Shown: positions 45,263 to 55,748 of the stretch, piece by piece | How positions within the stretch are numbered: position 1 is the first letter of the stretch | Layout of the letters: each line of letters begins with the position of its first letter | Notes under the pieces: generated by a model | Told to the model about the DNA's origin: nothing | Databases searched by the model: none | Seen by the model: the letters and a program-made list of their open reading frames with translations, nothing else | Translations under genes and position numbers: made by a program | From: Cryptomeria japonica | Lineage: Eukaryota > Streptophyta > Pinopsida > Cupressales > Cupressaceae | NCBI RefSeq assembly: GCF_030272615.1 | Contig: NC_081414.1 | Coordinates: 818,844,396 to 818,908,395, forward strand | Reading direction: 5' to 3' | Length of the DNA: 64,000 nucleotides

Positions 45263-45606
45263 GACAACAATTTTCCTCTTTCAAATGATAACACATGCAA
45301 AATAGAAGGAAATGTTTAATTTTAACCAATGCAAGCACTTAGAATGTAGATTTAGAAAATGAAATTTATGTTTCAAATGAGTTCCTAAATCAGATTTGAA
45401 ATTATTGATCCCAATTAAGCTATCCACAAGTTCAACTTTGAATTGAAAAATTAAGGTTTTAGCAAAAATTTCCACTAAATTTTTGAATCTTGCAAGAAAT
45501 TAAAACTTGTAAATACAAATTTGATTTTGAAATAGCATAAACACTCAAATTTGAAAACATAAATCAGAATTAGAGAAGATTGGAATTCACGTCGAGTTCA
45601 CCAAAA
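45263..45606 (-). other. Leader and primer site of element B
   Basis: Directly after the 5' LTR (minus strand, 45606 downward) is TTTTGGTGAACTCGACGTGA, almost the same as the primer site of element A. The remaining leader is AT-rich. Confidence 0.65.
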
Positions 45607-47280
45607 TGTGTGGGGGAAAAAGCGAGACACTAAGCAAACATGCCCTAATCTCACTTTCAATCACACACTTGTGGAATACGAAAGAGCTAGAGGTATCACA
45701 CAATTGGCTACTTATTTTTGTAGAAGAGAGAGCCATGGGCTACCTATTAGGATTTCTATTCCTTTGTTGCAAATGATAGATAAAATGATGCGAGTTCAAC
45801 TACTAGCCCTAGAGTGCAAGTATGAACTAGTAACAAGATTGCAAGATTTAGATTAAGTAATGGAAAGCTGTAAACACAAGGATAAAAGGAGAATGTAGAT
45901 GTGTACCTGGGGTTAAAATTTGAGTGGAAATGTTCGAGACGGGGGCGCGGGCGCCACTGTCCTGATTCTGCACCTGAAACTGCTCCTGAAACTGCTGTTT
46001 TACAACCTAGAAAACTGTCGGAAATGCTAAAAATTGTTATCTGACAGAAGGACCAGGGCACCCAGTGCCCCTGTCCCAGGGACCAGGGCGCCCAGCACCC
46101 GTGTCCTGGCAGGACCAGGGCGCCCCACGCCCCTGTCCTGGTCTTTTGCACTGAAATTTGGTGTGAAGTTCTGTCTCGGTCCGCTTCCATTGGATCTGCA
46201 ATGTGTGGCGTCATTCAAATCCTGAAATCTGCACTTATATCTGAAAAGGTATAGTGGGCGGCTATATAGGGTTTTGCCTTAGTCAAACCCCCGCTTTGGT
46301 GATTTCCACCTCCACGAATAGCCAAGTTGTATTGTAAAAGTAGTGTGTGTGCAGACCTTGTGTGTGTGCAAGATCCTAAAATGAAAGTAAGCAAACTAGA
46401 GCAACCTATAAAGTAAACCCTAATTGCTTGCAAATGATAATGTAAATGCTCCAAATCAAGATGCAAAGTGATCTAAAGCATGAATACAAATGATATAATG
46501 AGGCTTATGCAAAGACATGAAAACAACATGAAATCATACCCAACCCCAAGGGAGGGGTACAAGCCAATCTTCAGTCGGTGATCCCTTATTGTTCTTCAAT
46601 GCCTTCAAAGCCCTAAATGGATGAATGAAATCGATAGATGCTTGATGGATGGATGTTGAATGTTGTTGAAGTCTTCAAAGATCTGTTCTTTCGCTGCATA
46701 GAAGGTCCTTGAAACCCAAAATTTCGATCCCTTCAAATGAAGAAAGAGAGCTCTTATATATGAAACCCTAGGTCTTAATTTCAACTTTTGGCCGACCTAG
46801 AGATTGAATTTCCCGCCAATTTCTTGGGGTTAAGCTTTATTTTATGATTGGATCGCGCTCCTAAAATTTCGGGAAAAATGTCCGGGACCGTGTGCACTCC
46901 GGGCACCATGGTCCTGACAACTTTTCACCAAATTTTCAGGGCCGTCGGATATGATGATTTTAGAGAGAATCCCGAAGTTACATGTGATTTCGAGATGTTT
47001 TGACCCTCGAAATCAAGCCCCCAAGTTCAAAATAGGACCTAATTAGGGTTTTTGATTAAATGATGTATTGGAGGAATAAAGTGAAAGGGGCACACTTTAA
47101 TGAAAGGGCCCAACTTTATGATGTGGAAGATGATAAAATAGAACCTTAGAACTAATTAATTTGATTAATTAAGTGCTAAAGGGAAAATGCAATGCAAAAT
47201 GCAAAATGCGCCAAGGCGGGTGCTAAACTAGGTGTGAAATTGTACCCTTTTAGCAAGTGCGTACAATTTACGACGCTACA
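45607..47280 (-). repeat. 5' LTR of element B
   Basis: 1674 bp, very similar to 38547-40205. It has hairpin modules at about 46049-46141 and 46885-46915. It has a short extra duplication (GTGTGTGTGCA...) near 46345-46372 absent from the other copy. The target duplication AATAT follows at 47281-47285. Confidence 0.92.
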
Positions 47281-47285
47281 AATAT

Positions 47286-47624
47286 ATGCCGAGCCTGATT
47301 TGTGTTACAAGCTGATATGATTGTGGAACTTGAGTTGTGTTACAAGTTGATATGGGTTGGAAACTTGAGTTGTTTTACAAGTTGATATGGGTGGGAAACT
47401 TGAATTGTTTTCCAAGTTTATGTGATGTGGAGACTTGAGTTGTTTTAAAAGTTTTGATATGGTTTTTGAAAACTTGAGTTGTGTTACAAGTTGATATGGA
47501 ATGATATGATGTGGAACTTGATTAGATTTGCAAATTGTTTCATGTTTTTTATGTGACTTTGATTTTGATATCTTTGTTTTTATGTGGAAACTAATATTGG
47601 ACTTGTTTTTCTTTTTGACAAGAG
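47286..47624 (+). repeat. Intron remainder with about 45 bp tandem repeats
   Basis: About five imperfect units of AACTTGAGTTGTKTTACAAGTTGATATGG between about 47290 and 47520. Then a T-rich stretch (TTGTTTTTCTTTTTGACAAGAG) gives a plausible acceptor at 47624 for PMD exon 2. Confidence 0.65.
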
Positions 47625-48920
47625 CGATTGGGAGTGGTTCAGTCGTGCGAGCGGTTCCCCAGACCATGGGCATTGATATCTCGGTTGGCACAGGCTAACT
47701 TAGATGTTATTGAGAGATGTGGCCTATCATCTTTATTAGATATGCTTCGGTTTACTGTGAACTAGGGTTTACTCACAGCGCTCGCAGAGAGATGGCATAG
47801 TGATACGAACACCTTCCACTTTGCTACAGGTGAGATGACGGTGACTCCTGAGGATTGTTACAGGATATTGCGGATTCTCATAGCAGGTGCATTATTGCCA
47901 TATGAGCAGACAAAGGAGGGTGGGATAGAGGCACTACAGCGCATATTTCATGATGAGATAGTGTGTGGATATGAGATCCCTTGCCAGGAGTTCTTGGATC
48001 TAGACTATGCGCCTCTTCCGTTAGTACTAGTAGGTTTTATAGGTGGATTCCTATGTCCCGACCATAGGTCGAAGGGATTTTCTATGGGTTAGGGATTAGT
48101 GCTAGAGGAGATGGTGACACAGGGCCATAGGTTCGTGTGGGGATCGACCATGTTAGCTCATTTATACAGGGATTTACATGAGGTGGTATACTTGGGTTAC
48201 GACAGTTTGTCAGCTAGCATGACACTCCTATAGGTATGGTGTTGGGAGCACATTCCAATAGCTAGGCCACTGGTGGATAGAGACAGGCCTACTGGGCGGA
48301 CCTATGCATATGGATACAGGGGGCTAGTTGTCTAGCGTAAGCTAGACAAACTTGAGCACTGGAGGAGGGTGTTGGATGACATCGATATGGTCGTCTGGCG
48401 ACTGTATATAGATTGCGAGGTATGGGTTGAGGATGGGTTGGAGATGTCGTATGTTTTTATGAGTCGGTTTTTGATAGGGCGGAAGCCCTTTATGATCAAG
48501 AGATTTTAGGTTGGCAGGGTTTTACGGCAGTAAGGTCGGGAGCAGGGGATACCATAGGGGACCTGCTTATATGTGCGTCAGAGGCAGGATATACCGGATT
48601 GGGGTCCGACTATTGATAGTGGAGCAGCTGTAGAGGAGTTTTCCAGCTTAGCAAGCCAGATATGGGACTATGCTCCGGAGATTTTAGATGTTGGGATGAC
48701 GCATGAGTTTGCTGGTTTGTTCGCAGCTCGTGTCGTAGCCAGGATATCAGATCCTGAGGAGATGCGGCCTGCCTTCAATGATGACAAGGATGAGGTAGGG
48801 GGAGATGGTGATGAGGGAGATGATGGACGTGGAGGAGGACGACGAGGGAGAGGATATCGGGGGAGGAGAGGAGACAGAGGGAGAGATGGGGGAGGTGATA
48901 GCAGTGGTGGGAGGGACTAA
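47625..48920 (+). pseudogene. Plant mobile domain (PMD, MAIN/MAIL-type) protein, exon 2
   Basis: One frame runs the whole way. It reads FPRPWALISRLAQAN, ERCGLSSLLDMLRF, ALAERWHSDTNTFHFATGEM, TVTPEDCYRILRILIAG, a G-HRFVWGSTMLAHLYRDLHEV segment, VWCWEHIPIARP, WGPTIDSG, and a Gly/Arg/Asp-rich tail. The ERWxxxTxTFHxxxGEMTxTxxD motif and the HLY-L/WxWEHI/RP blocks identify the plant mobile domain (aminotransferase-like PMD) shared by MAIN/MAIL proteins and transposon-borne copies. The frame is intact but holds about seven stops (47763, 48090 and later), mostly TAG. It lies antisense to pol, between integrase and 3' LTR, where Tat elements are known to carry extra ORFs. Role in the element: unknown. 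Confidence 0.85.
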
Positions 48921-49484
48921 TGAGTGGAGATGACTAGCGCAGAGGAGGAGGATTGATGAGTTACCTCCACCCACACCGAGGACAGGTAGAGGGATAGGGG
49001 GTACCCCTTCACAGGTGCCCCTATGGGTTCGGATCCTGACACATTTGGAGGATGCCCAGATCAGGACCCTACAATTGACAGTACAGCAACTACAGGCACA
49101 GGTGTTGACGCAACAACGTTAGATTACCTAGCTAACCCTAGAGCACGATACTGAGATAGAGCGGTGAGGTCGAGCGGAGTAGCTGGCAGGGAGCATGCAG
49201 AGAGTAGCAACAAGTGGTCTTATGAGGGACATCATAAGAGAGTTGTCCTTGAGAGTGAGGGAGGCAGAGTACTATCAACGCCACTATGAGGATGCAGTGC
49301 CCAGGGAGTGTAGAGTGCAGAGCTTCACATAGTCGAGATCGAGTCGATCTTGAGAGACTGGGTCACAGTCAAAGAGCAAAGGCATGACGGGGCCTTCGAG
49401 ACAGGATCCTCCTGGAGATCCAGGGGCTGGGACATCAGCGGCGAGACCATCCCCCTCAGGAGATAGTCATACTTGAGAGACGAT
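48921..49484 (+). pseudogene. Decayed C-terminal coiled coil of the PMD protein
   Basis: After a frame change the sequence reads HLEDAQIRTLQLTVQQLQAQ, then LTLEHDTEIER, RDIIRELSLRVREAEYYQRH and a Ser/Pro-rich end, with stops of CAG-to-TAG type. It is probably the original C-terminal extension of the PMD protein. Confidence 0.5.
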
Positions 49485-50817
49485 GTCTCTATTGTATTTT
49501 GGATCATTGTTTTTGTTGTACGGGGCATAGACATGACAGATATTTGTACATTTTGATATATATATATAGATGACACCATTTTCTTTGATCATGTGATGTG
49601 TTACTGATGCATGTTCTAGATGCTTGTACTTTGTTTTATGATGATGCAATGCTTAGATATATGGTATGATGAAGTGAAATGTATGATGTTTATGAGATGT
49701 GAGATGTATTTTGAAAATGAGATGTATGATTTGATATGCTGTGAGATGTATCTTGAAAATGAGATGTATGATTTGATATGCTATGAGATGTATCATTTTA
49801 TATGCAACTAATTGTAAAATGATATGCAACTAATTATTTTTGGAGCATCCTTATTTTGCATTTGTCATCCGATATAGCCACATGTTTATTTGCTTTTGAT
49901 ATATGTATCATCATTGAGCATTGATTGTTTGGGATATGTTGAAAATTTATACAAGCATAATGGTATAATTGAACCATAATGACCTAAGAAAAATTCACAT
50001 GATGTTTGATTTTGCAAGATAGCACAAGCGTCAAGGTATGATTGAACCAGGACGACCAGAGTGCAGATTGCGTATAAACAGATAAGAGTAAACTATTTGT
50101 ATGTGTAAAGTGGAATCATGTCTTCAGTGATATTCGTTGTATCACGTCTCGAGACAAGTATTTACATAGTACAAATGATTGCCTCATAGATAGAAGACTA
50201 AGAAAATATTGGAGTTTCCTGATGATCTCTAGCTTGGAAGCATTGTTGAGAAAATGTAGAGAATCCAATAATTAAAAAAAAAACTTAAATGCAAAAAGAG
50301 TCAAGACTTTATGCAATAAAGCAACATTTAGTACTTCAGAAAATCATCCATCGTTGTGTTTTTGTGATTCCTGTTTTAGCGATTCAATGTTTTGTTCCGT
50401 GATTTAGTAAGTTGTGGGTTGCTGGATGTAGTGTTCTGAGTTTTGCAAATAGTTTTGACGGCTTGAACTTGCTGCAAGTTTTGACGATTATTGCCCCTAG
50501 CTAAGTGTGTCTTTCGATGCGGATATGTACAGTGATTACCAAGCCATGGTAAAGTGTGGTGAAAGGATATATGGATAAATCAGGATAGTGACTACGCTAA
50601 GTATGTCCTGAATGGATATTCGCCAAGTGTTGGGCGATGGCTGATAGTGCTTTACTGCAGAGATATGGATAGAGATAAAGGAGCTGTCCTCTCACAATAG
50701 TGCCTGTTACCAGGTTTTCACCAGTTGCTTTTATTGTACCTTTTTATTTGCTTTTTCTTGATTTTTTTATTTTTTTTGTTTTTGACTTTTTCCGTGCATT
50801 AGACTACTTAAGTGTAG
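49485..50817. other. Spacer between pol end and antisense PMD gene, with short tandem repeats
   Basis: No coding frame. Units of about 45 bp (GAGATGTAT.TTGAAAATGAGATGTATGATTTGATATGCT.T) are repeated two to three times at about 49690-49800. The rest is AT-rich. Confidence 0.55.
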
Positions 50818-51201
50818 TATTTCTTTAGATGAATGTTGTTAGTTGGTTCGTCGAGCACATCTCCTTATGAAGTTGTAAGCTGATAAGCACTTGATCAATA
50901 GACTGATATGATGACATAGGGACCCAACCAGTTAGGTTCAAATTTCCCCTTCTTTTCTCAATCTTGCTGATTTCTTGGATTTTCTTTGAGGACTAGGTCA
51001 CCAACTTTGAAGTTGCGAGGGATGACCTTGTGATTGTAACTTTTGCACATGCATTGCTGATATGCTTTGAGATGAGTGTAAGTATGCTGACGTCTTTCAT
51101 CTAATAGTTTCAGTTTTTGTAGTCGGTTGACTCTATACTCTTCATCTGGGATTAAGCCTTTTAGAGAGACTCTGAGAGATGGAATTTCTACCTCTAGTGG
51201 T
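50818..51201 (-). pseudogene. Integrase C-terminal domain of element C
   Basis: Minus-strand reading resumes after the DNA transposon: PLEVEIPSLRVSLKG, LQKLKLLDERRQHTYTHLKA, YNHKVIPRNFKVGDLVLKE, then (after a TGA) FEPNWLGPYVI, the GPY/F-type module. It ends LDEPTNNIHLKKYYT-stop near 50818. This is the usual end of Tat pol. Confidence 0.88.
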
Positions 51202-52281
51202 GGGTCAGTGCAAGAAGATGAGTCCACTTTTTGGCCAAAAAGTGGAAGTGTTTTCCTTGATTTTCAGATTTTGTCTCATTTGAGCTTAAATTTTGAAACA
51301 CCTAGAGATTGAATCTTAGAAAAAGTCATAATATAAAAGATAGACCTCTAAGTGTACTTTCCAAATATGTAATTTATTTTAATACTCATATAATAAAAAA
51401 TAACTTTTTGAATGGATTTCTGAAAACTATGTTTTAAAAATGCATGTTTCAAGACCATACCATGCATGTGTACGACCCACACTTTTTGACACAATTAAAA
51501 TTATTTTCTCAAACCTTTTTGGGAAATGGTTTTTAACACATTGAAAATTGATGAGCATATTTTTTTGTATTTTTTTTTCTAATATTTTTTTTTGAATTAA
51601 TTTTTTGAATGGTCGTAATTATCTTTTTAAAAATTTGACGTGTACGACCCACATAATTTGACGTAAACTTACCATTTTTTTTTTCTTTTTTTTTAATATA
51701 AAATAATTTTGTGTAGATTGATGACATATAATTTTTTTTCCAAAATTCATTAAAATAAAAAAGTTATTAAATTAACAAAATTAGTTAATATTTCAAATTT
51801 ATGGATCCGATTTAGTATAAATTAAATGAAAAATAGTTAAAATAATCAATTTTTAAATAAATCTACCTATTTAGAATTTAGACAGTATAATCTGAAATGG
51901 GTTTTAATTTCGTATAAATTTTTTTTGATTAGAGGCACGTAAACTATTTTAGAAGTTCATATTTGTGCTTTCATTCATGGAGATTTGAATTTGCAGGTCC
52001 ATGTCTCAGGTGTAGCCATCCCGGGCCTAATCCCAAGCCAAGTGGCAGGTTGTGGAATCAACTTCCATAGAACGGGCCCCCATTTTCAAACAAGGGCGGC
52101 TTGTGGAAAAAAAAAGAAAAATATGATTTAAAAACGGGCCCCCGTTTTGTTTAAAAGCGGGCCCCCGTTTTAGAACAAAACGGGGGCCTGTTTATTTTTG
52201 CTTCGGGCCCCCATTTTTAAGAGCGTGTTTTCCAACACACGGACTTCCACGAATTTGTGACTCATTACCTTGCACTTGCCC
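51202..52281. mobile_element. TIR DNA transposon copy 2 (non-autonomous, 4 bp TSD)
   Basis: Ends GGGTCAGTGCAAGAAGATGA and (reverse complement of the right end) GGGCAAGTGCAAGGTAATGA. TGGT is duplicated at 51198-51201 and 52282-52285. Removing the element and one TGGT restores the integrase frame exactly (SEAILP joined to LEVEIP). The left 400 bp matches copy 1 (9530 onward: CACTTTTTGG..AAAAGTGGAAGTGTTTT, TAGAGATTGAATCT, GACCATACCA..CATGTGTACGACC). GGGCCCCCGTTTT repeats are at 52070-52215. No transposase frame. Confidence 0.85.
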
Positions 52282-53367
52282 TGGTAAAATAGCTTCTGAT
52301 CCATAGACCAATGAGAAAGGTGTTGCTCCTGTAGGTGTACGGATGCTAGTTCTATATGCCCAAAGTGTTGGATTGAGTTGTACATGCCAATCTTTGCCTG
52401 CATCATTTATTGTTTTCTTTAGGATTTTCAGTATTGTTTTGTTGGATGCTTCTGCTTGACCATTCCCCTAGGGGTAGTATGGCGTAGAGAACCGATGTTG
52501 TATTTTGAATTGTTCACATAGTTCTCAGACATCTTGGTTTTTGAACGGTCGTCCATTATCGGTGATGATGGAACTTGGAATACCATATCTGCAGATTAGA
52601 TAGTTCAGGATGAAAGAAGCAATTTGTTTTCCGGTTACTATGGTCATGGGGACTACTTCTATCCACTTGGTAAAGTATTTTGTTGCAGTTATAATGAACT
52701 TGTGTCCATTTGAAGATGAAGGATGAATTTTGCCGACCAAGTCTAGTCCCCACTGACAAAAGGGCTAGGATGTTGTAAATGGCTGCAGTTCCTATGCTGG
52801 TGCATGTATCAGATTGCCATGGATATGACATTTAGGACACTTCTTGGCGAAGTGGTAAAAGTCTTTTTCCATTGTAGGCCAGTAGTATCTCATCCTTAGA
52901 AGCTTTTTAGCGAGAGTAGTTCCACTTGAATGTGTGCCACAAATACCTTCATGAAGCTCGTGTAAAGCAGAATCAGATTCATTATGATCAAGGAAACAAA
53001 GAAGAGTACCATCTAGACCTCGATGGTGCAAAGTATCAGCGGTAAGGGTATACCAAGCGGCTTGTCGGATAAAATTACATTTTTTGTTACGGGATTGGTC
53101 AATGGGTAGGATGTTGTTCTTTAGATAATCATATATGGGTCCATATAAAGGGGAATGCGAACCGGTTAAGGCATAGATAACATGGGATTCAGAGTGGTCA
53201 TAGGCTGGGGAGAACAGTTGCTCTACTAGAAACTCGTAACGACTCTGTTGTTCTAGAATTTATAGTAATGAAGCGATAGTAGCCATGGCATCGACTACTT
53301 TGTTGTTCAACCTTAGTATTTTCTCGAAGGTGATGTGTACAAAATATTGTTTAAAGTCATCCACCAT
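52282..53367 (-). pseudogene. Integrase zinc finger and core of element C
   Basis: Minus strand: a linker (53367 to about 53035), then the HHCC finger (HELHEGICGTHSSG...CPKCHIHG) and the core with the first Asp in WGLDLVGKIHP, the second in SSIITDNGRPF and Glu in [10 protein letters not shown]. The catalytic triad is present. Stops at the positions of Gln in QPFCQWG (TAG) and in YPQGNGQAE (TAG), and at V-stop-ELCEQ (TGA), interrupt an otherwise unshifted frame. Each is explained by one C-to-T change. Confidence 0.9.
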
Positions 53368-54258
53368 TCACTTGTAGGGTAGGAGCTTGTCATCCTTTGT
53401 TTGATAGTCGTTGTTGATTTGATTGATGACTAGTTGTGAATCTCCATAGACCATTAACTCTGTGATTTTCCATTCTACGACCATTTTGATGCCTATAACC
53501 AATGCCTCATATTTAGCCAGATTATTTGTGCATGGGAACATAAGCTGATATGATCTTGGTATAGTATGCCCTTCAGGAGTGATGAATAGAATGCCAACAC
53601 CTGAACCATGTTGTGTGTAGGATCCGTCAAAGTATAGTGTCCATTGTGTGGTAGAAATAGCAAGAACGTCCCTATCCGGAAATTCAATTTCCATAGTTTG
53701 TTTTCCTGGTAGGGGTGCTTCAGCTAATTGATCTGCAATTGCCTGTCCTTTGATATCTCTTTGTTTTGTGTAGTGGATGTCAAATTCATTGAGAATCATG
53801 ACCCATTTAGCCAATCGGCCTATAAGAGCTGCCTTGCTGAGTAGATATTTGAGAGGATCAATTTTTGCCACTAGCTTAATTGTGTGTGCTAGCATATAAT
53901 GTCGGAACTTTTGAGAAGCGAAGACTATTGTTAGACAAGCCTTCTCAATGAACGTATAGTTGAGTTCATAGCCATTCAATGTCCTGCTGATGTAGCATAT
54001 GGCTCGTTCCTTTCCTTGTTGATCTTCTTGTGCCAATAGTGCCCCCAGTGATATATCTGTTGTTGAAATGTATAAAATGAGTGACTTTCCTATTATTGGT
54101 TGTACTAGAGCTTGTGGGTTCATCAGATACTATTTGATTTGATAAAAAGATTCTGCACACTTGGCTTCCCATCTGAAAGGTACATTCTTATGTAGCAAAT
54201 GATTGAACGGTAGACTTTTATCAACTAGTTGAGCGATGAATCGCCTGATTGATTGGAG
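53368..54258 (-). pseudogene. Dual RNase H of element C
   Basis: The first domain is the gypsy-type RNase H (ILYISTTDISLGALLAQED, ICYISRTLNGYELNYT, EKACLTIVFASQKFRHYML). After a connecting region (WVMILNEFDIHYTKQRDIKG, ADQLAEAPLP) comes a second, archaeal-type RNase H (WTLYFDGSYTQHGSGVGIL, NNLAKYEALVIGI, GDSQLVINQI). The order RT, gRH, aRH, IN is characteristic of plant Tat retrotransposons. TAG at 54124 and TGA just before 53367 interrupt the frame without shifting it. Confidence 0.9.
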
Positions 54259-55748
54259 TCATCCTTGTAGAGATCTAAGTTGACTGATATTATTTGGTGG
54301 TGGCATCTCCATAATGGCTTGTACCTTTGCTGGATCCACTTCAATACCTTTAGCTGAGACTATGTAGCCTAGTAACTTGCTTGATGTAACCCCGAAGACA
54401 CACTTCTTAGGGTTGAGCCGGACTTGGAATTTCTCCAATCGATCATTTATCTTTGTTAGGATGCTGAGGTGTTCTGCTCTGGTGAATGATTTAGCTAGTA
54501 AATCATCCACATAGTCTTCCATGAAGGTATGCATCATGTTATGGAAGATTGTTGTCATTGCTCGTTGATAAGTAGCTTTTGCATTCTTTAAGCCAAAAGG
54601 CATAACATTCCAATAGTACGTTCCCCAAGGACAGGTAAATGCTATTTTATCTTGATCCTCTGGGGATATTTTTATTTGATTATAGCCTGAAAAACCATCC
54701 ATTAGTGAGAGCATTGCATGGCCCACTGTGAGGTCTACAATTATGTTGATACTGGGCAGAGGGAAGTCATCCTTTAGACAGGCTTTGTTGACATCTCTGA
54801 AATCAGTGCAGATTCTAATACTGCCATCTGGTTTTGATATTGGTACTATGTTGGAAATCCATTCTGCATAGTCGATGGGTCGAATGAATCCGACATCTAA
54901 TAGTTTCTTTAGTTCAGCCTTGTTCATGAGTGCCACCTGTGGATTCATTTTTTGTAGTTTTTGCTTGACTAGCTTAACTCCTAGAGAGATGGACAAGTGA
55001 TGCATGATCAAGTGTGGATCAATTCCGGGCATATCTGCGTATGACCAAACAAAGTTAATTTGCTTTTCTTTAAAAAAGATGAGAAATGCTGATCTTTCCT
55101 CCTCTGTCAGAGATTTTGCCAGGTGTATGTTTTTGACTGCTTTTGTAGTACCAATGTTGATTGATTGAGTGGGCTCAATCAATATGGGTGATCGCTCATG
55201 AAAATGTTCAGGAAGAGTGTCAAGTCTCCCATCCCTAGGTGCCTTAAAAAGGTTTTCACCCTCAGATGCATCCTTTATTTTTACTTTTTTGTGATCGAGA
55301 GCTGCCATTGACTAGTTTTCAGCATCAGATCTTTTATTTGGTTCATTTTTGTGACTGAGAGACTTGGCACTCCCTGGTTTGTAGACATCGTTACTTTGTT
55401 CACTAGTAGAGCCCGTTTCTGGGTTAACGGTACATAGGTAGTGGATAATAGATTCATCATCTAGGAAAATTGGTATATCATGTATTTCGGGTTCGTCCCA
55501 GTCAATGAGGTCAGGAAAGACAAGTGGTAAGGAATCATTTGGCGGATCAAGTTCTGCTACTGTAAGTGTTAAGACAAAGGTTTCATCGTGATTGGTTTTG
55601 GTTTTAAAGAAGTCAAGGATTTCGTCGAGGTCTTCAATGGTATCATCCTCCATATAGACTTGTTCATAATGTTTTTGTTCGCTTTCCTTGGCGTCATAGA
55701 TATTCTGTGATCCAAATTCAGGTAGTCCATCTTCTGCATTATGCTCTT
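54259..55748 (-). pseudogene. Reverse transcriptase of element C
   Basis: Minus strand. An acidic linker comes first (EEHNAEDGLPEFGSQNIYD..., PLVFPDLIDWDEPEIHD, 55748-55312). RT follows from about 55000: FVWSYADMPGIDPHLIMHHL, LLDVGFIRPIDYAEWISNIV, DGSIRICTDFRDVNKAC, GHAMLSLMDGFSGYNQIKI, YYWNVMPFGLKNAKATYQRA, the catalytic MEDYVDDLLAKS (about 54515), NPKKCVFGV and KLLGYIVSAKGIEVDP. All core RT blocks are present. TGA at 54261-54259 (after RSLQG) replaces what is normally an Arg codon. There is no frameshift over this length. Confidence 0.93.

Larger units (their letters stand above)
38547..47280 (-). mobile_element. Non-autonomous gypsy-type LTR element B (complete ends)
   Basis: Two LTRs (45607-47280 as 5', 38547-40205 as 3' on the minus strand) with TG...CA ends are flanked by AATAT at 38542-38546 and 47281-47285. 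A primer site follows the 5' LTR and the PPT CTAAAGTGGGGGCTAAATG precedes the 3' LTR, both as in element A. The single long frame encodes a Gag/protease-like protein with G-patch and no RT, RNase H or integrase. It would depend on a Tat-type helper. It sits in the intron of the antisense PMD gene of element C. The intact 1075-codon frame and very similar LTRs suggest it is the youngest guest here. Confidence 0.93.
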
